Positions 8,581 to 17,495 of a DNA stretch of 44,111 nt are shown in pieces; position 1 is the first letter of the stretch, and every line of letters starts with the position of its first letter. The DNA lies in contig CAZGWV010000020.1 in assembly GCA_964529555.1 (NCBI GenBank), forward strand, positions 1 to 44,111, in the 5' to 3' direction. Origin of the DNA: UBA7672 sp964529555. GTDB lineage: Bacteria; Pseudomonadota; Alphaproteobacteria; Caulobacterales; Hyphomonadaceae. The position numbers and the translations under genes are program-made. A model generated the notes under the pieces. That model did not search any database, was not told where the DNA came from, and worked only from the letters and a program-made list of their open reading frames with translations.

Positions 8581-11500
8581 ATGAAGTTCAAGCTCCGCGG
8601 CGCGTCCAGCGCCGCGATATTGGTTGGTTTGGCCGGAGCGTTTCCGGCGTGGGCGCAGGTCGATACGGTCACGCAGCCGACCGCCGCAGAAACTGACACC
8701 GGACGCGACCGCGTTATCGTCACCGGCTCATTCATTCAGGGCTCTGCGGAAGACGCCGCGCTGCCCGTCGAAGTGTTCTCTCAGGAAGAGCTTGAACAAC
8801 AGGGCGCGCCGACCGCTCTCGAATTCGCCAAGAGCCTGACGATTTCCGGCCCGACGACCGGCGAAGCCTACTACTTCTCCGGCGCGCAGCTGACCGGCTC
8901 GGTGCAGTACAACCTCCGCGGCCTCGGCGCGGACAAGACGCTGGTCCTGCTCAACGGCCGGCGCATGAGCGCCAACACGTCCAACATCCCCTCCGCCGCG
9001 CTCGCGCGGACCGAAGTGCTGAAAGACGGCGCGGCGGTCATCTACGGCGCCGACGCAACGGGCGGTGTCGTCAACTTCATCACGCGCGACGATTTCGTCG
9101 GCCTCGAAGTGGGCGGCCAGTACAAATACGTGAACGGTTCTGACGGCGACTACAGCCTCAGCATCCTCGGCGGCATCGGCGACGGCGACGTGAACTTCCT
9201 GTGGTCGGCCGAATACGAGCACCGCTCGCGCCTCAACACGATGGATCGCGACTGGGCCGCCGGCGAGTACGGCGTCAACCCGGCTCCGTGGTCGCCGCTG
9301 ACGAACGTCGCAACGTGGCTGCCGCGTGGCGCGCGCCCTGCGACGCCTGACAACACCGCCAATGGCGAATTCGGCGCGCCGGTCGCGGGCCTGATCCGCG
9401 ACTTCACGAATGCGTCGTGCGAAGCGGTGGGCGGCGTGTACAACCCGAACGGCGTCGCGGTTGGTATTCCGTCCTGCTCGTACAACTATATTTCGTACTA
9501 CAATCTGGTCGAAGAGAACGACATCTTCCGCGGCTTTGCGCAGCTGAATGCGACGATCAACGAGAACATGGAGTTCCATTTCGACGCATCCTACGGCCAG
9601 GTGAAGTCGCCGCAGGTGTTCGGATCGCCGGCCCAGCCGGTCATTCGCGGACCTGCGCGGTCCTCGGGCGCGACGTACCAGTTCTACGCGCCTGTAACGA
9701 ACCCCTATGTCGCCGAGTTCCTGGATGCGTACGCGGCGGCCAACCCGCTCGCCTACTCGGCGGCCGCGCGCGCCGGCACACAGGGCGTCACGCCGCTGAC
9801 CTATCGTGCGTTCGCGCACGGCGGCAACCCGTTCTTCGGAGACGGAAACGGCTACGGCGTGCCATCCAAGATCGACAACCAGATCTGGCGCGTCAGCACC
9901 GGCATCAACGGCAATCTGGGCGACTGGGCGGGCCTGGCCAAGGATGTCGGCTATGACTTCGCGGTCACCTACAACCAGGCGATCAGCTACGCCGACTCGC
10001 CGGACATGATCGGTTACCGGATGCAGGAAGCCCTCGCGGGCTGGGGCGGTCCGAACTGCTCGGTCAACGACGAGAACATCTACCAGTTCGGCACCCAGAA
10101 CAGCAGCGTAGGCACGAGCGCTGCGGACCGTGCGGCCCTCGGCTGCTACTACTGGAACCCGTTCGCCTCCTCGTTCGCGAACCAGCCGAACCTCGGCCTC
10201 GCCAACCCGAGCTATGTCAGCGGCAACGAAAACCGTGCGGACGTCGCCCGTTGGCTGTTCGACGATCGCGCCACCGAGACGATCAACTCCAGCCTCACGG
10301 CGGACCTGGTGTTCAACGGCATGTCCGGCATCCACCTGCCCGGTGGGGAGATCGGCTGGGCCCTTGGCGGCCAGATGCGCCAGATCGAGTTCCGCGAGAT
10401 CGTCAACAGCCCGATGTTCAACGGCAGCCAGCCTTGCGACTGGCCGGCCGGTTCGACCACCGGGCGCATTGCACCGGATAACGATGGAGACGGGACCCCG
10501 GATGTGGTCACGCAGCAGCAGATCCCGCTGCCGAGCAACGACGCCCGCTTCACGGGCTGCACGCCGGATGCGCCGGGACCGTTCGTGTTCTTCGGAACCA
10601 ACGTTCCAGACTACAACGACCAGCAGCAATATTCGCTGTTCGGCGAACTCCAGATCCCGCTCCTGGACAATGTGAACCTCTCGGCAGCCGTCCGCCGCGA
10701 GGAGTTCTCGGGCGGTCTCGGCGCGACCGTCTACAAGGTCGCGGGCAAGTGGGACGTCTGGGGTCCGCTGTCGCTTCGCGGCTCCTACGGCACCAACTAT
10801 CAGGCGCCGCCGGCTGGCCTCATTCCGGGCGAGATCAACAACGGCGTGCTCAGCTATGGCCGCGCCGCCGGTTCGTGGCTCGGCGCACAGACCGTCACGT
10901 CCGCAAGCGTCGTGCCGGAAACGGCGACGGCTTGGAACGTCGGCGTGATCTGGCAGTCGGAAGGCTTCGCGCCTGACCACGATCTCTCGATCATCATCGA
11001 CTACTTCGACATCGAGACGGAAGACGAACTCGGCACGCTGGCCTCCACGGCCCAGATTGCCGACGGTGTGTTCCGCTTCAGCCCGGCCGGCGTCGCCTTC
11101 GCCAATCAGGACGGCACCCTCATCGCCGGCCAGACTGCCGTCAACAGCGGCACGGCGCTTGCCGACTGCTCGCACCCGCTGATCAGCCGCGTCACCTTCA
11201 ACGGCGGCCCGTGCGTACAAGGCGTGACGAACGCCCTGGCGCTGAACTCGATCCGTACCGACTACGGCAACGGACCGGGCCAGCACACGGCCGGCTTCGA
11301 CGTGAACATCTCGTACTCGCTGCCGCTTGGTCCGGGCGATCTGACGCTCAGCGCCACGGCGACCAAGGTTGAAGTCGACGAGAACTCGGCAACCGTCCTC
11401 GACGGCTTCCAGGTTGCTCCGGCCGACGACCGCCTTGGCTTCCTGAACTACGCCACGGTCGGCTTCGCCTCGCCGGAACTGCGCGCGAACTTCAGCGTCA

Positions 11501-11829
11501 ACTACGCGCTGGACCAGCACAACTTCCGTCTTGGCGCCCAGTACACGTCGAGCGTGACCGACGAGCGCGGCCCCGTCACACCGGGCGGATACCTGCCGGG
11601 CACGCTGACGCCGTATGGCCAAACCAACTACGGCGTCGAAAGCGGCGAGTGGCTGGCCTTCGACTTCACCTACCTCTTCCGCGTCACGGAAGACCTGCGC
11701 CTCACGGCCTCGGTCCAGAACATCACGGACGAGGATCCGCCGCAGTCGCGTCAGGAACTTGGTTACGATCCTCGCATGGGCAGCCCGCTGGGCCGCACGT
11801 TCGAACTCGGCCTCAAGAAGACCTTCTAG
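8581..11829 (+). CDS. TonB-dependent outer-membrane receptor
   Basis: The 1082-residue protein has a signal peptide cleaved after A-W-A (about residue 25). An N-terminal plug domain spans about residues 45-165, with R-G-L-G-x-x-K-T-L-V-L-L-N-G-R-R and the V-L-K-D-G-A-A-V-I-Y-G-A block. A long beta-barrel follows and ends in Phe, the usual outer-membrane signature. A predicted extracellular insert contains the acidic loop D-N-D-G-D-G-T-P-D at residues 633-641, like a calcium-binding turn, and the loops hold several Cys pairs. The start has a GGGGAGG site 7 nt upstream. It is transcribed away from the glp operon and ends at a strong terminator, so it is probably monocistronic. It would import a ligand too large for porins, using TonB energy; the ligand cannot be read from the sequence. 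Confidence 0.9.
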   Translation: MKFKLRGASSAAILVGLAGAFPAWAQVDTVTQPTAAETDTGRDRVIVTGSFIQGSAEDAALPVEVFSQEELEQQGAPTALEFAKSLTISGPTTGEAYYFSGAQLTGSVQYNLRGLGADKTLVLLNGRRMSANTSNIPSAALARTEVLKDGAAVIYGADATGGVVNFITRDDFVGLEVGGQYKYVNGSDGDYSLSILGGIGDGDVNFLWSAEYEHRSRLNTMDRDWAAGEYGVNPAPWSPLTNVATWLPRGARPATPDNTANGEFGAPVAGLIRDFTNASCEAVGGVYNPNGVAVGIPSCSYNYISYYNLVEENDIFRGFAQLNATINENMEFHFDASYGQVKSPQVFGSPAQPVIRGPARSSGATYQFYAPVTNPYVAEFLDAYAAANPLAYSAAARAGTQGVTPLTYRAFAHGGNPFFGDGNGYGVPSKIDNQIWRVSTGINGNLGDWAGLAKDVGYDFAVTYNQAISYADSPDMIGYRMQEALAGWGGPNCSVNDENIYQFGTQNSSVGTSAADRAALGCYYWNPFASSFANQPNLGLANPSYVSGNENRADVARWLFDDRATETINSSLTADLVFNGMSGIHLPGGEIGWALGGQMRQIEFREIVNSPMFNGSQPCDWPAGSTTGRIAPDNDGDGTPDVVTQQQIPLPSNDARFTGCTPDAPGPFVFFGTNVPDYNDQQQYSLFGELQIPLLDNVNLSAAVRREEFSGGLGATVYKVAGKWDVWGPLSLRGSYGTNYQAPPAGLIPGEINNGVLSYGRAAGSWLGAQTVTSASVVPETATAWNVGVIWQSEGFAPDHDLSIIIDYFDIETEDELGTLASTAQIADGVFRFSPAGVAFANQDGTLIAGQTAVNSGTALADCSHPLISRVTFNGGPCVQGVTNALALNSIRTDYGNGPGQHTAGFDVNISYSLPLGPGDLTLSATATKVEVDENSATVLDGFQVAPADDRLGFLNYATVGFASPELRANFSVNYALDQHNFRLGAQYTSSVTDERGPVTPGGYLPGTLTPYGQTNYGVESGEWLAFDFTYLFRVTEDLRLTASVQNITDEDPPQSRQELGYDPRMGSPLGRTFELGLKKTF

Positions 11830-11854
11830 GGCTGACGCACGATCAGACTACGGG

Positions 11855-11885
11855 AACAGGCGGCTTCGGCCGCCTGTTTTCGTTT
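11855..11885 (+). terminator. Intrinsic terminator of the TonB receptor gene
   Basis: A perfect 10-bp stem (11855-11864 with 11869-11878) closes a TTCG tetraloop and is followed by a T-rich tract. It lies 25 nt after the receptor stop codon. Confidence 0.9.
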
Positions 11886-12073
11886 CTGGCCGGGTTTTTC
11901 GGGGCCCCGGCCGCATTCCACGGCAATTCAGCCATCAAACCGGAACACATTCCGGTGCAGCGGCGCCCCGCCTGTTTGACGCTGTCAGGGCCATGCGGGA
12001 TACTTGCCGCATCCCCGCCCGGACCATGTCGTTCCGGGCAAACGATTGAAGACGATAAAAGGAGCAACTCCCC

Positions 12074-12946
12074 ATGCTCATCCGACTGACGATCGCCGCA
12101 TCCGCCTTTGCCCTGGCAGCCGCCTGCTCGAACGAAGCCGCGGCACCGGCAGTTGGCCCGGATACAGCCAGCACGGCAGCCCCCGCCGCCACACCGGAGA
12201 CGCAGCCCGCCGATGCGCCCGTGGTCGCCACGGCCAGCACAGACGCCGCGCTTCCCTCCGCCACACCCACAGCGGCGGCCGCCGCTCCTGCCGCGCCGGT
12301 GCATGACGACGTCAGCCACGCTGCTGCGGCAACACCCGCGCCGCCGGCCGTGACAGCCGCCAACAAGGGTCCGGCAACGGTGCCCTACAAATCCAATGCG
12401 GCGGTGACGAACTATTCGTTGCCCATCGCGAAGATCGCGAACTTCAAGCTGACGGACCAGAACGGGAAGACGCACGAACTCTACAAGATGACCGACGCCA
12501 AGGCGATCGTGTTGACCATGCACACCAAGGGCTGCCCGATCGGCCAGCAGCTGGCCCCCGACTTCAAGATCCTGCAGACCGAATATCAGGCCAAGGGCGT
12601 GCAGTTCCTGATGTTGAACTCCAACACCTACGACACGCCGGCCATGATCGCCGCCGAAGCGAAGGATTTTGGAATCACCATCCCGATCCTGAAGGACGCC
12701 GACCAATCCGTCGGCGAGCCGCTGGGCGTCGAGCGCGCGACCGAGACTCTGGTGATCGAACCCGGCACATGGCGCATCCTGTACCAGGGACCGATCAACG
12801 ACCGCGTCACCTATGGCCGCGCGCGCGCCAAGGCCGATGTGCATTATGTGCCCGCCGTTCTCGACGCGATGCTGGCGGGGCAAGCCGTGCAGCCCTCGTT
12901 CGTCGCGCCGGAAGGCTGCATCCTGACCTTCGACAAGCGCAGCTGA
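12074..12946 (+). CDS. Redoxin/AhpC-TSA-like lipoprotein
   Basis: This is a 290-residue lipoprotein with lipobox A-A-A-C at residue 18. An Ala/Pro/Thr-rich linker of about 80 residues leads to a thioredoxin-fold domain (about residues 115-275). The expected CxxC is K-G-C-P-I-G, with a single Cys at 154. A second conserved Cys (282) sits near the C-terminus in P-E-G-C-I. The block R-x-x-x-x-x-x-V-I-E followed by Y-x-G-P-I-N-D-R is typical of periplasmic AhpC/TSA-family proteins. AAAAGGAG lies 9 nt before the ATG. It probably acts as a membrane-tethered peroxidase-like or thiol-redox protein; with only one active-site Cys, a simple disulfide oxidoreductase role is unlikely. Confidence 0.7.
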   Translation: MLIRLTIAASAFALAAACSNEAAAPAVGPDTASTAAPAATPETQPADAPVVATASTDAALPSATPTAAAAAPAAPVHDDVSHAAAATPAPPAVTAANKGPATVPYKSNAAVTNYSLPIAKIANFKLTDQNGKTHELYKMTDAKAIVLTMHTKGCPIGQQLAPDFKILQTEYQAKGVQFLMLNSNTYDTPAMIAAEAKDFGITIPILKDADQSVGEPLGVERATETLVIEPGTWRILYQGPINDRVTYGRARAKADVHYVPAVLDAMLAGQAVQPSFVAPEGCILTFDKRS

Positions 12947-12988
12947 GGCCGGCGTCGGAGTTCGGCGTCAATTGAGGCTTTCGGGCTA

Positions 12989-13180
12989 CGAACTCATCCT
13001 TCGAGACGATCGCTACGATGAGCCGGTGCAGACCAGATGCCGTGCTTGCGATCCCTCAGGATGAGGGCGGTGGGTGTTTTGCGATGGCTCAAAGCCAACA
13101 GACCTCATCCTGAGGGATCGCAGGCACGCTGCTTCAACAGCACAGGCTCATCGTAGCGATCGTCTCGAAGGATGAGTTCG
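12989..13180. repeat. Nested palindromic intergenic repeat
   Basis: An outer pair of perfect 36-bp arms (12989-13024 and 13145-13180) encloses an inner pair of 26-bp arms with one mismatch (13041-13066 and 13103-13128) around a 36-nt loop. The arms contain CTCATCCTTCGAGACG and CCTCAGGATGAGG, words I remember as frequent in alphaproteobacterial intergenic REP-like elements. As RNA it would fold into a long two-part hairpin between the redoxin gene and the efflux genes. It may be a non-autonomous mobile element or a BIME-like transcription or mRNA-stability element. The rest of 12947-13279 shows nothing else. Confidence 0.85.
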
Positions 13181-13279
13181 GCGCACTGACGCACGTCCAA
13201 CGCAACCACGCCAGCACACAACCTGGGGTTGCCCCCGATACATCCTCTCATCGTGATCCGGCCATTGGACGGGAGGATC

Positions 13280-14356
13280 ATGGTGACACGCAAAAAGATC
13301 ATCCCGCTGCTATCCATTGCCGCCCTCGCCGCGATGGCGTGCGTGGGCGTAGGGTGGCTGGCGGACCAGCACGCGCATGTCTCGACGTCCGACGCGCGGG
13401 TGCGGGCGCACATGGTTTCGGTTTCGGCTGACATTGCGGGGCGTATTGCGGAGCTTTCGATCAGCCCCGGCGACCGCATTGCGCGCGGCGATGTGCTGGC
13501 GCGGCTGGACCACCGGCGCGCGAAGCTGGCGCTGGCGGAAGCGAGCCTCGATCTCAAGGCGCTGGAGATTGCAATCGCGCGCCTGCGTCTGGAGGCGGAT
13601 ATCAGCCGCGCGCGCGGCGGGAGCCGGATCGACGCCGCATTGTCTGGCCTCGATGTGGCGCAGGCTGACATCGCGGCGGCGCAGGCCTCGCTCGCAGCAG
13701 CACAGGCCGACCATGCACGCAAGCAGGCGCTGCATGCTTCCGGGCTATTGGCGGACGCCGCCATGGACCGCGCGTCTGAAGCGCTGGAACTGGCGCAGCT
13801 GGGCGAGGTGCGCTCGCTGACGCTGAAGGCGGGGCGCGAGGCCGGGCTGGCGGAAGCCCATGCGGACGCCACGGCTGCGCGCTTGCCAGAGCAGGACGCG
13901 GAGCAACTCGCGATGGAGGCGGCGGCTCTGCGTCAACGGATCGCTTCGCTGAGGCTCGACCTCGAACATCATGCCATCGAAAGCCCCATCGATGGCGTGG
14001 TGGACGAAGTGTTCGCCGAAGCGGGAGAGCATGTGCAGCCCGGCGCACGCATCGCGCTTGCACACGCGACGACCGGATTGTGGATCGAGGCGAACATCAA
14101 GGAAACCGACATAGGCCGCGTGGCCGAGGGCGCAGACGTCGAGATCCGGCTCGATGCGGCGCCGGCGGCCTGCTCGGGTCAGGTGGAGCGCATCGGCGCC
14201 GCGACGACGTCGGAGTTTGCGCTCGTGGCGAACGCGAACCCGGCGGGCGTGTTCACGAAGATCACACAGCGCGTTCCCGTGCGCATTCGCATCGGCGGGG
14301 CTTGTGAACAGGTGCGGCCCGGCGCGATGGCGAACCTGCGCATCAAGGCCGGCTGA
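13280..14356 (+). CDS. HlyD/EmrA-family membrane fusion protein
   Basis: One N-terminal membrane helix (about residues 8-26) is followed by a periplasmic adaptor. It has a first biotinyl-lipoyl half near G-R-I-A-E-L, a long Ala/Leu-rich coiled-coil hairpin (about residues 85-225), the second lipoyl half near E-S-P-I-D-G-V-V, and a beta-barrel end. It would link the inner-membrane pump encoded next to it to an outer-membrane channel, which is not encoded here. GGGAGG precedes the ATG closely; GTG at 13283 has better spacing and is an equally good start. The stop overlaps the next start (TGATG), so the two genes are coupled. No regulator gene is adjacent. Confidence 0.85.
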   Translation: MVTRKKIIPLLSIAALAAMACVGVGWLADQHAHVSTSDARVRAHMVSVSADIAGRIAELSISPGDRIARGDVLARLDHRRAKLALAEASLDLKALEIAIARLRLEADISRARGGSRIDAALSGLDVAQADIAAAQASLAAAQADHARKQALHASGLLADAAMDRASEALELAQLGEVRSLTLKAGREAGLAEAHADATAARLPEQDAEQLAMEAAALRQRIASLRLDLEHHAIESPIDGVVDEVFAEAGEHVQPGARIALAHATTGLWIEANIKETDIGRVAEGADVEIRLDAAPAACSGQVERIGAATTSEFALVANANPAGVFTKITQRVPVRIRIGGACEQVRPGAMANLRIKAG

Positions 14357-15885
14357 TGACAGGGAATGCCGCTGCACGCTGGAGCATGATCGGCGTACTG
14401 GCGTTGGGCTCGATCGCGACGATGACGACGGCCACCACGGTGAACGTGGCGCTGCCTTCGATCTCCGGCGCGTTCGGGCTGGGACAGGAAGAGGCGCAGT
14501 GGCTATCGACGGCGTTCCTCGCCTCCTCCACCGGCTTCATGTTGCTGAGCGGATGGGCGGTGAGCGCGGTGGGAATGCGGGCGGCGTTCTGCGCGGCGAT
14601 GCTGGTGTTCATCGGTGGCGGCCTGTGCGGCGCGGCGGCGCAAGAGCCCGCGATGCTGATCGCCGGGCGCGCGATGCAGGGTGCAGGGGCCGGGTTGATC
14701 CAGCCAATGGCCGTGCTGGTGATCTTCACGCGCTTTCCCGAAGGCGCGCGCGGGTTGGCGCTTGGGGTTTACGCGCTGTGCGTGATCGTCTCGCCTGCAT
14801 TTGGGCCTGCTGTCGGCGGCGTGCTGGTCGATGCGTTCGACTGGCGCGTGGTGTTTGTGGCGACCGCGCCGCTGGCGTTGGCGGCGATGCCGCTCGCGGT
14901 GTCGATCTTGCCGGCGCGCGCGGCGGATGCGGGTCCGGCAAAGGCGGACTGGGTGGGGATCGCGCTGGCGATCGGGGCGATTGCGCTGACGATACAGGGG
15001 CTGGCGCATGGGCGGCGCGAGGGCTGGGACGATGCGGGCACGACGGCGCGGCTGTGGCTGGCGCTGGGGCTGGCGGTGGCGTTCGTGGGATGGGAGGCGC
15101 GGCATCCTGCGCCGGCGCTGGATCCAAGGCTGTTCCGGCGGTGGGGGTTCTGCCTTGCGGGGCTGACGATCCTTGCCAGCGGGGCGGCGATCTATGCCTC
15201 GACATTTCTCGCGCCGATGTTCGTCCAGGCGGTGCAGCACTATTCGCCCACCGCTGCGGGCGAGGCGCTGATTCCGGCGGGCGTAGCGATGGCGGTGTGC
15301 TTTCCGCTGGCGGGGCGGCTGAGCGATCATCTCGACGCGCGGCTGTTGCTGTGCGGCGGGCTCGCGCTGTTCGGTGCGTCGATGCTGATGATGGCGGAGG
15401 TGGCGACGCAGACGGACTTCGTGGCGATCGCGACGGCGCTGGCATTGGGACGTGCAGGGATCGGGCTCACCATGCCGCCGGCCAACGCGATGGCGATGCG
15501 GCAGGCTGCGGGGCTTCTGGCGCAGGCGGCGCCGGCAGCGACATTCCTCAGCCAGACGGGCGGCGCGCTGGGCGTGGCGCTGGCATCGGTGCTGCTGGAG
15601 GAGCGCGCGGCGTTTCACGCGGACGCGATGGGGCCGATGCTGAACGAGACCAATGCGCAGTTGGGCGCAGCGATTGCGAAAATAAGCGGCGCGCTGGCGG
15701 CCGGGGGCGTTAATCCGGCGGCAACGGATGCAATTGCTGCGGGACAGGTGGCGGCGGCGATGCGGGCGAGTGCGCAATTGCTGGCGTTTCGGGACTGTTT
15801 CTTCGTGCTGGGCGCGGGTTTTCTGGCGCTGGCCCCCGTCGCGATCCTGCTGCCGGGACGGGTTCCGGCACGGCGGATCGGTTGA
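14356..15885 (+). CDS. MFS drug efflux transporter, DHA2 (EmrB-like) family
   Basis: The 509-residue membrane protein has about 14 predicted helices, typical of the DHA2 family. It has the antiporter motif region G-P-A-V-G-G-V-L-V in helix 5 and the helix 2-3 loop region after G-W-A-V-S. Together with the HlyD-like partner it would form a proton-driven export system for toxic compounds or a metabolite. Its substrate cannot be predicted. It ends 89 bp before hfsE in the same direction, with no clear terminator between them, so some read-through into the polysaccharide genes is possible. Confidence 0.87.
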   Translation: MTGNAAARWSMIGVLALGSIATMTTATTVNVALPSISGAFGLGQEEAQWLSTAFLASSTGFMLLSGWAVSAVGMRAAFCAAMLVFIGGGLCGAAAQEPAMLIAGRAMQGAGAGLIQPMAVLVIFTRFPEGARGLALGVYALCVIVSPAFGPAVGGVLVDAFDWRVVFVATAPLALAAMPLAVSILPARAADAGPAKADWVGIALAIGAIALTIQGLAHGRREGWDDAGTTARLWLALGLAVAFVGWEARHPAPALDPRLFRRWGFCLAGLTILASGAAIYASTFLAPMFVQAVQHYSPTAAGEALIPAGVAMAVCFPLAGRLSDHLDARLLLCGGLALFGASMLMMAEVATQTDFVAIATALALGRAGIGLTMPPANAMAMRQAAGLLAQAAPAATFLSQTGGALGVALASVLLEERAAFHADAMGPMLNETNAQLGAAIAKISGALAAGGVNPAATDAIAAGQVAAAMRASAQLLAFRDCFFVLGAGFLALAPVAILLPGRVPARRIG

Positions 15886-15974
15886 ATTTCACCGATCCGA
15901 TGAAGCTGACCTTGACCCTGATCCGCTAGGTTTGCGGGGTCGAGAGGGGCCATTCGAACACGCCCGGACCTGGA

Positions 15975-17495
15975 ATGCGCGCAGAACGACTAGCCTGGAC
16001 GGACAAGCCCGTCGCCGCCATTACCGGCCGGCGCGAGAGCGACCGTTCGCAAGCGGCGTCCGCACAGAAGACACGCAGGCGCAGGCTGCTGCATCGCGCA
16101 GGCGTGCGTATCGCCGCGCGTGTGCTGGATCTGCTGGGCGCCATCGCCGTCACCATCGGGCTTTGCATTGGCGCGGGGGTCGATGTGTGGGCGAGCCCGC
16201 TGGGCGTCGCCCTTCCCTTCCTTGCGATGCCGATCTCGGGGGTGGCCGGCGTGTGGCTGATGGGCGGCTATCGCTTCCGCTACGCCGAACCTCTTCACAC
16301 CCATCTTGTGCGGGTGGTCGCCGGCGCGACGGCTGCTCCGGCGCTTGTCGCGCTCCTTGCAACGATGGGCGGCCCGGCACACTCGGCGCTGCTGTGGAAT
16401 CTCTGCGCAGCGAGCGCGTTGACGCTGTTTGCCCTGCACGCCAACTATCTCGGTTTCATCCGGGCTGCGACCCGCAAGGGCCTGCTGTCGGATAACGTGG
16501 TGATCGTGGGCGCGACGCGGGCGGCGGCGCAGATCATCTCGCGCAATGTGCGCGAGCGCGAACTCAACGTGCTCGGCTATTTCGATGATCGCACCGTGCG
16601 CACCGCCGCGACGATGATGGGCGACACGCCCCATCTCGGAGGCGTGGACGACCTGCTGATGTGGGACGGCCTGCCCGAAGTCGACCGGATCGTCATCACC
16701 GTCACCTCGACGGCGCAGGCGCGCGTGCGGGAACTGATCGACCGTATCCGCAACCTGCCGCAGGAAATCATCCTGGTCCTCGATCTCGACGGCTTCAACC
16801 CGGAGCAAACCTCACTCGCCCGCGTGGTGGACGCCCCGGCGGCCTATGTGTCTGGCGCGCCGCGCGACATTCGCCGCGCTGCCGTGAAGCGCCTGTTCGA
16901 TATTGCAGTGGCCTCGGTCTCGCTCGTTCTGCTTGCGCTGCCAATGGCGTTGATCGCGCTTGCCATCAAGATGGACAGCAAGGGGCCGGTGCTGTTCCGC
17001 CAGAAACGACACGGCTTCAACAACGAGATCATCCGCGTGTGGAAGTTCCGCACGATGCGGCAGGAGACCGAAGCCGACGCCAGGCGCGCCGAGGAAGGTC
17101 TGATCCGTCAAACGCAGGCGAACGATCCGCGTGTGACCCGCATCGGCCGCTTCCTGCGCGTCAGCAGCCTCGACGAATTGCCCCAGCTGGTGAACGTGCT
17201 GGCCGGCGAGATGTCGATCGTCGGACCGCGCCCCCATGCCGTGGGCATGACAGCCGGCTCGATCGAAGTGACGCGCACTGTGGGCGACTACGCCCATCGC
17301 CATCGCATGAAGCCGGGGATGACTGGCTGGGCGCAGATCAATGGATCGCGCGGGCCGTGCGATACGCCCGATGAAGTGCGCGAGCGCGTGCGGCTCGATA
17401 TGGAATACGTCCATCGCGCTTCGGTGTGGCTCGACGCCTACATCGTGCTGATGACCGTGCCGAGGCTTCTTGGCGACAGGCAGAGGCAGCGCTGA
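15975..17495 (+). CDS. hfsE: Polyprenyl glycosylphosphotransferase (initiating sugar-1-phosphate transferase)
   Basis: The 506-residue enzyme has four or so N-terminal membrane helices (about residues 48-155), a nucleotide-fold middle region (V-I-V-G-A-T at about 176-181), and a C-terminal bacterial sugar transferase domain (about 297-500). The C-terminal domain carries K-R-L-F-D-I, W-K-F-R-T-M and G-P-R-P-H. It would move a sugar-1-phosphate onto undecaprenyl phosphate to start repeat-unit assembly at the inner membrane. It is the WcaJ/HfsE type; the hfsE name rests on the surrounding order matching the Caulobacter holdfast genes. The stop overlaps the next start as TGATG. The N-terminal start is not strongly supported by a ribosome site. 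Confidence 0.8.
   Translation: MRAERLAWTDKPVAAITGRRESDRSQAASAQKTRRRRLLHRAGVRIAARVLDLLGAIAVTIGLCIGAGVDVWASPLGVALPFLAMPISGVAGVWLMGGYRFRYAEPLHTHLVRVVAGATAAPALVALLATMGGPAHSALLWNLCAASALTLFALHANYLGFIRAATRKGLLSDNVVIVGATRAAAQIISRNVRERELNVLGYFDDRTVRTAATMMGDTPHLGGVDDLLMWDGLPEVDRIVITVTSTAQARVRELIDRIRNLPQEIILVLDLDGFNPEQTSLARVVDAPAAYVSGAPRDIRRAAVKRLFDIAVASVSLVLLALPMALIALAIKMDSKGPVLFRQKRHGFNNEIIRVWKFRTMRQETEADARRAEEGLIRQTQANDPRVTRIGRFLRVSSLDELPQLVNVLAGEMSIVGPRPHAVGMTAGSIEVTRTVGDYAHRHRMKPGMTGWAQINGSRGPCDTPDEVRERVRLDMEYVHRASVWLDAYIVLMTVPRLLGDRQRQR

Noticed and set aside
8728..11622. A very long open frame antisense to the TonB receptor (964 codons).
   Set aside because: It is a by-product of GC-rich codon use in the real gene. 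Its translation is Arg/Val/Ala-rich, low in complexity and without family motifs, while the plus-strand frame has a signal peptide, plug and barrel features.
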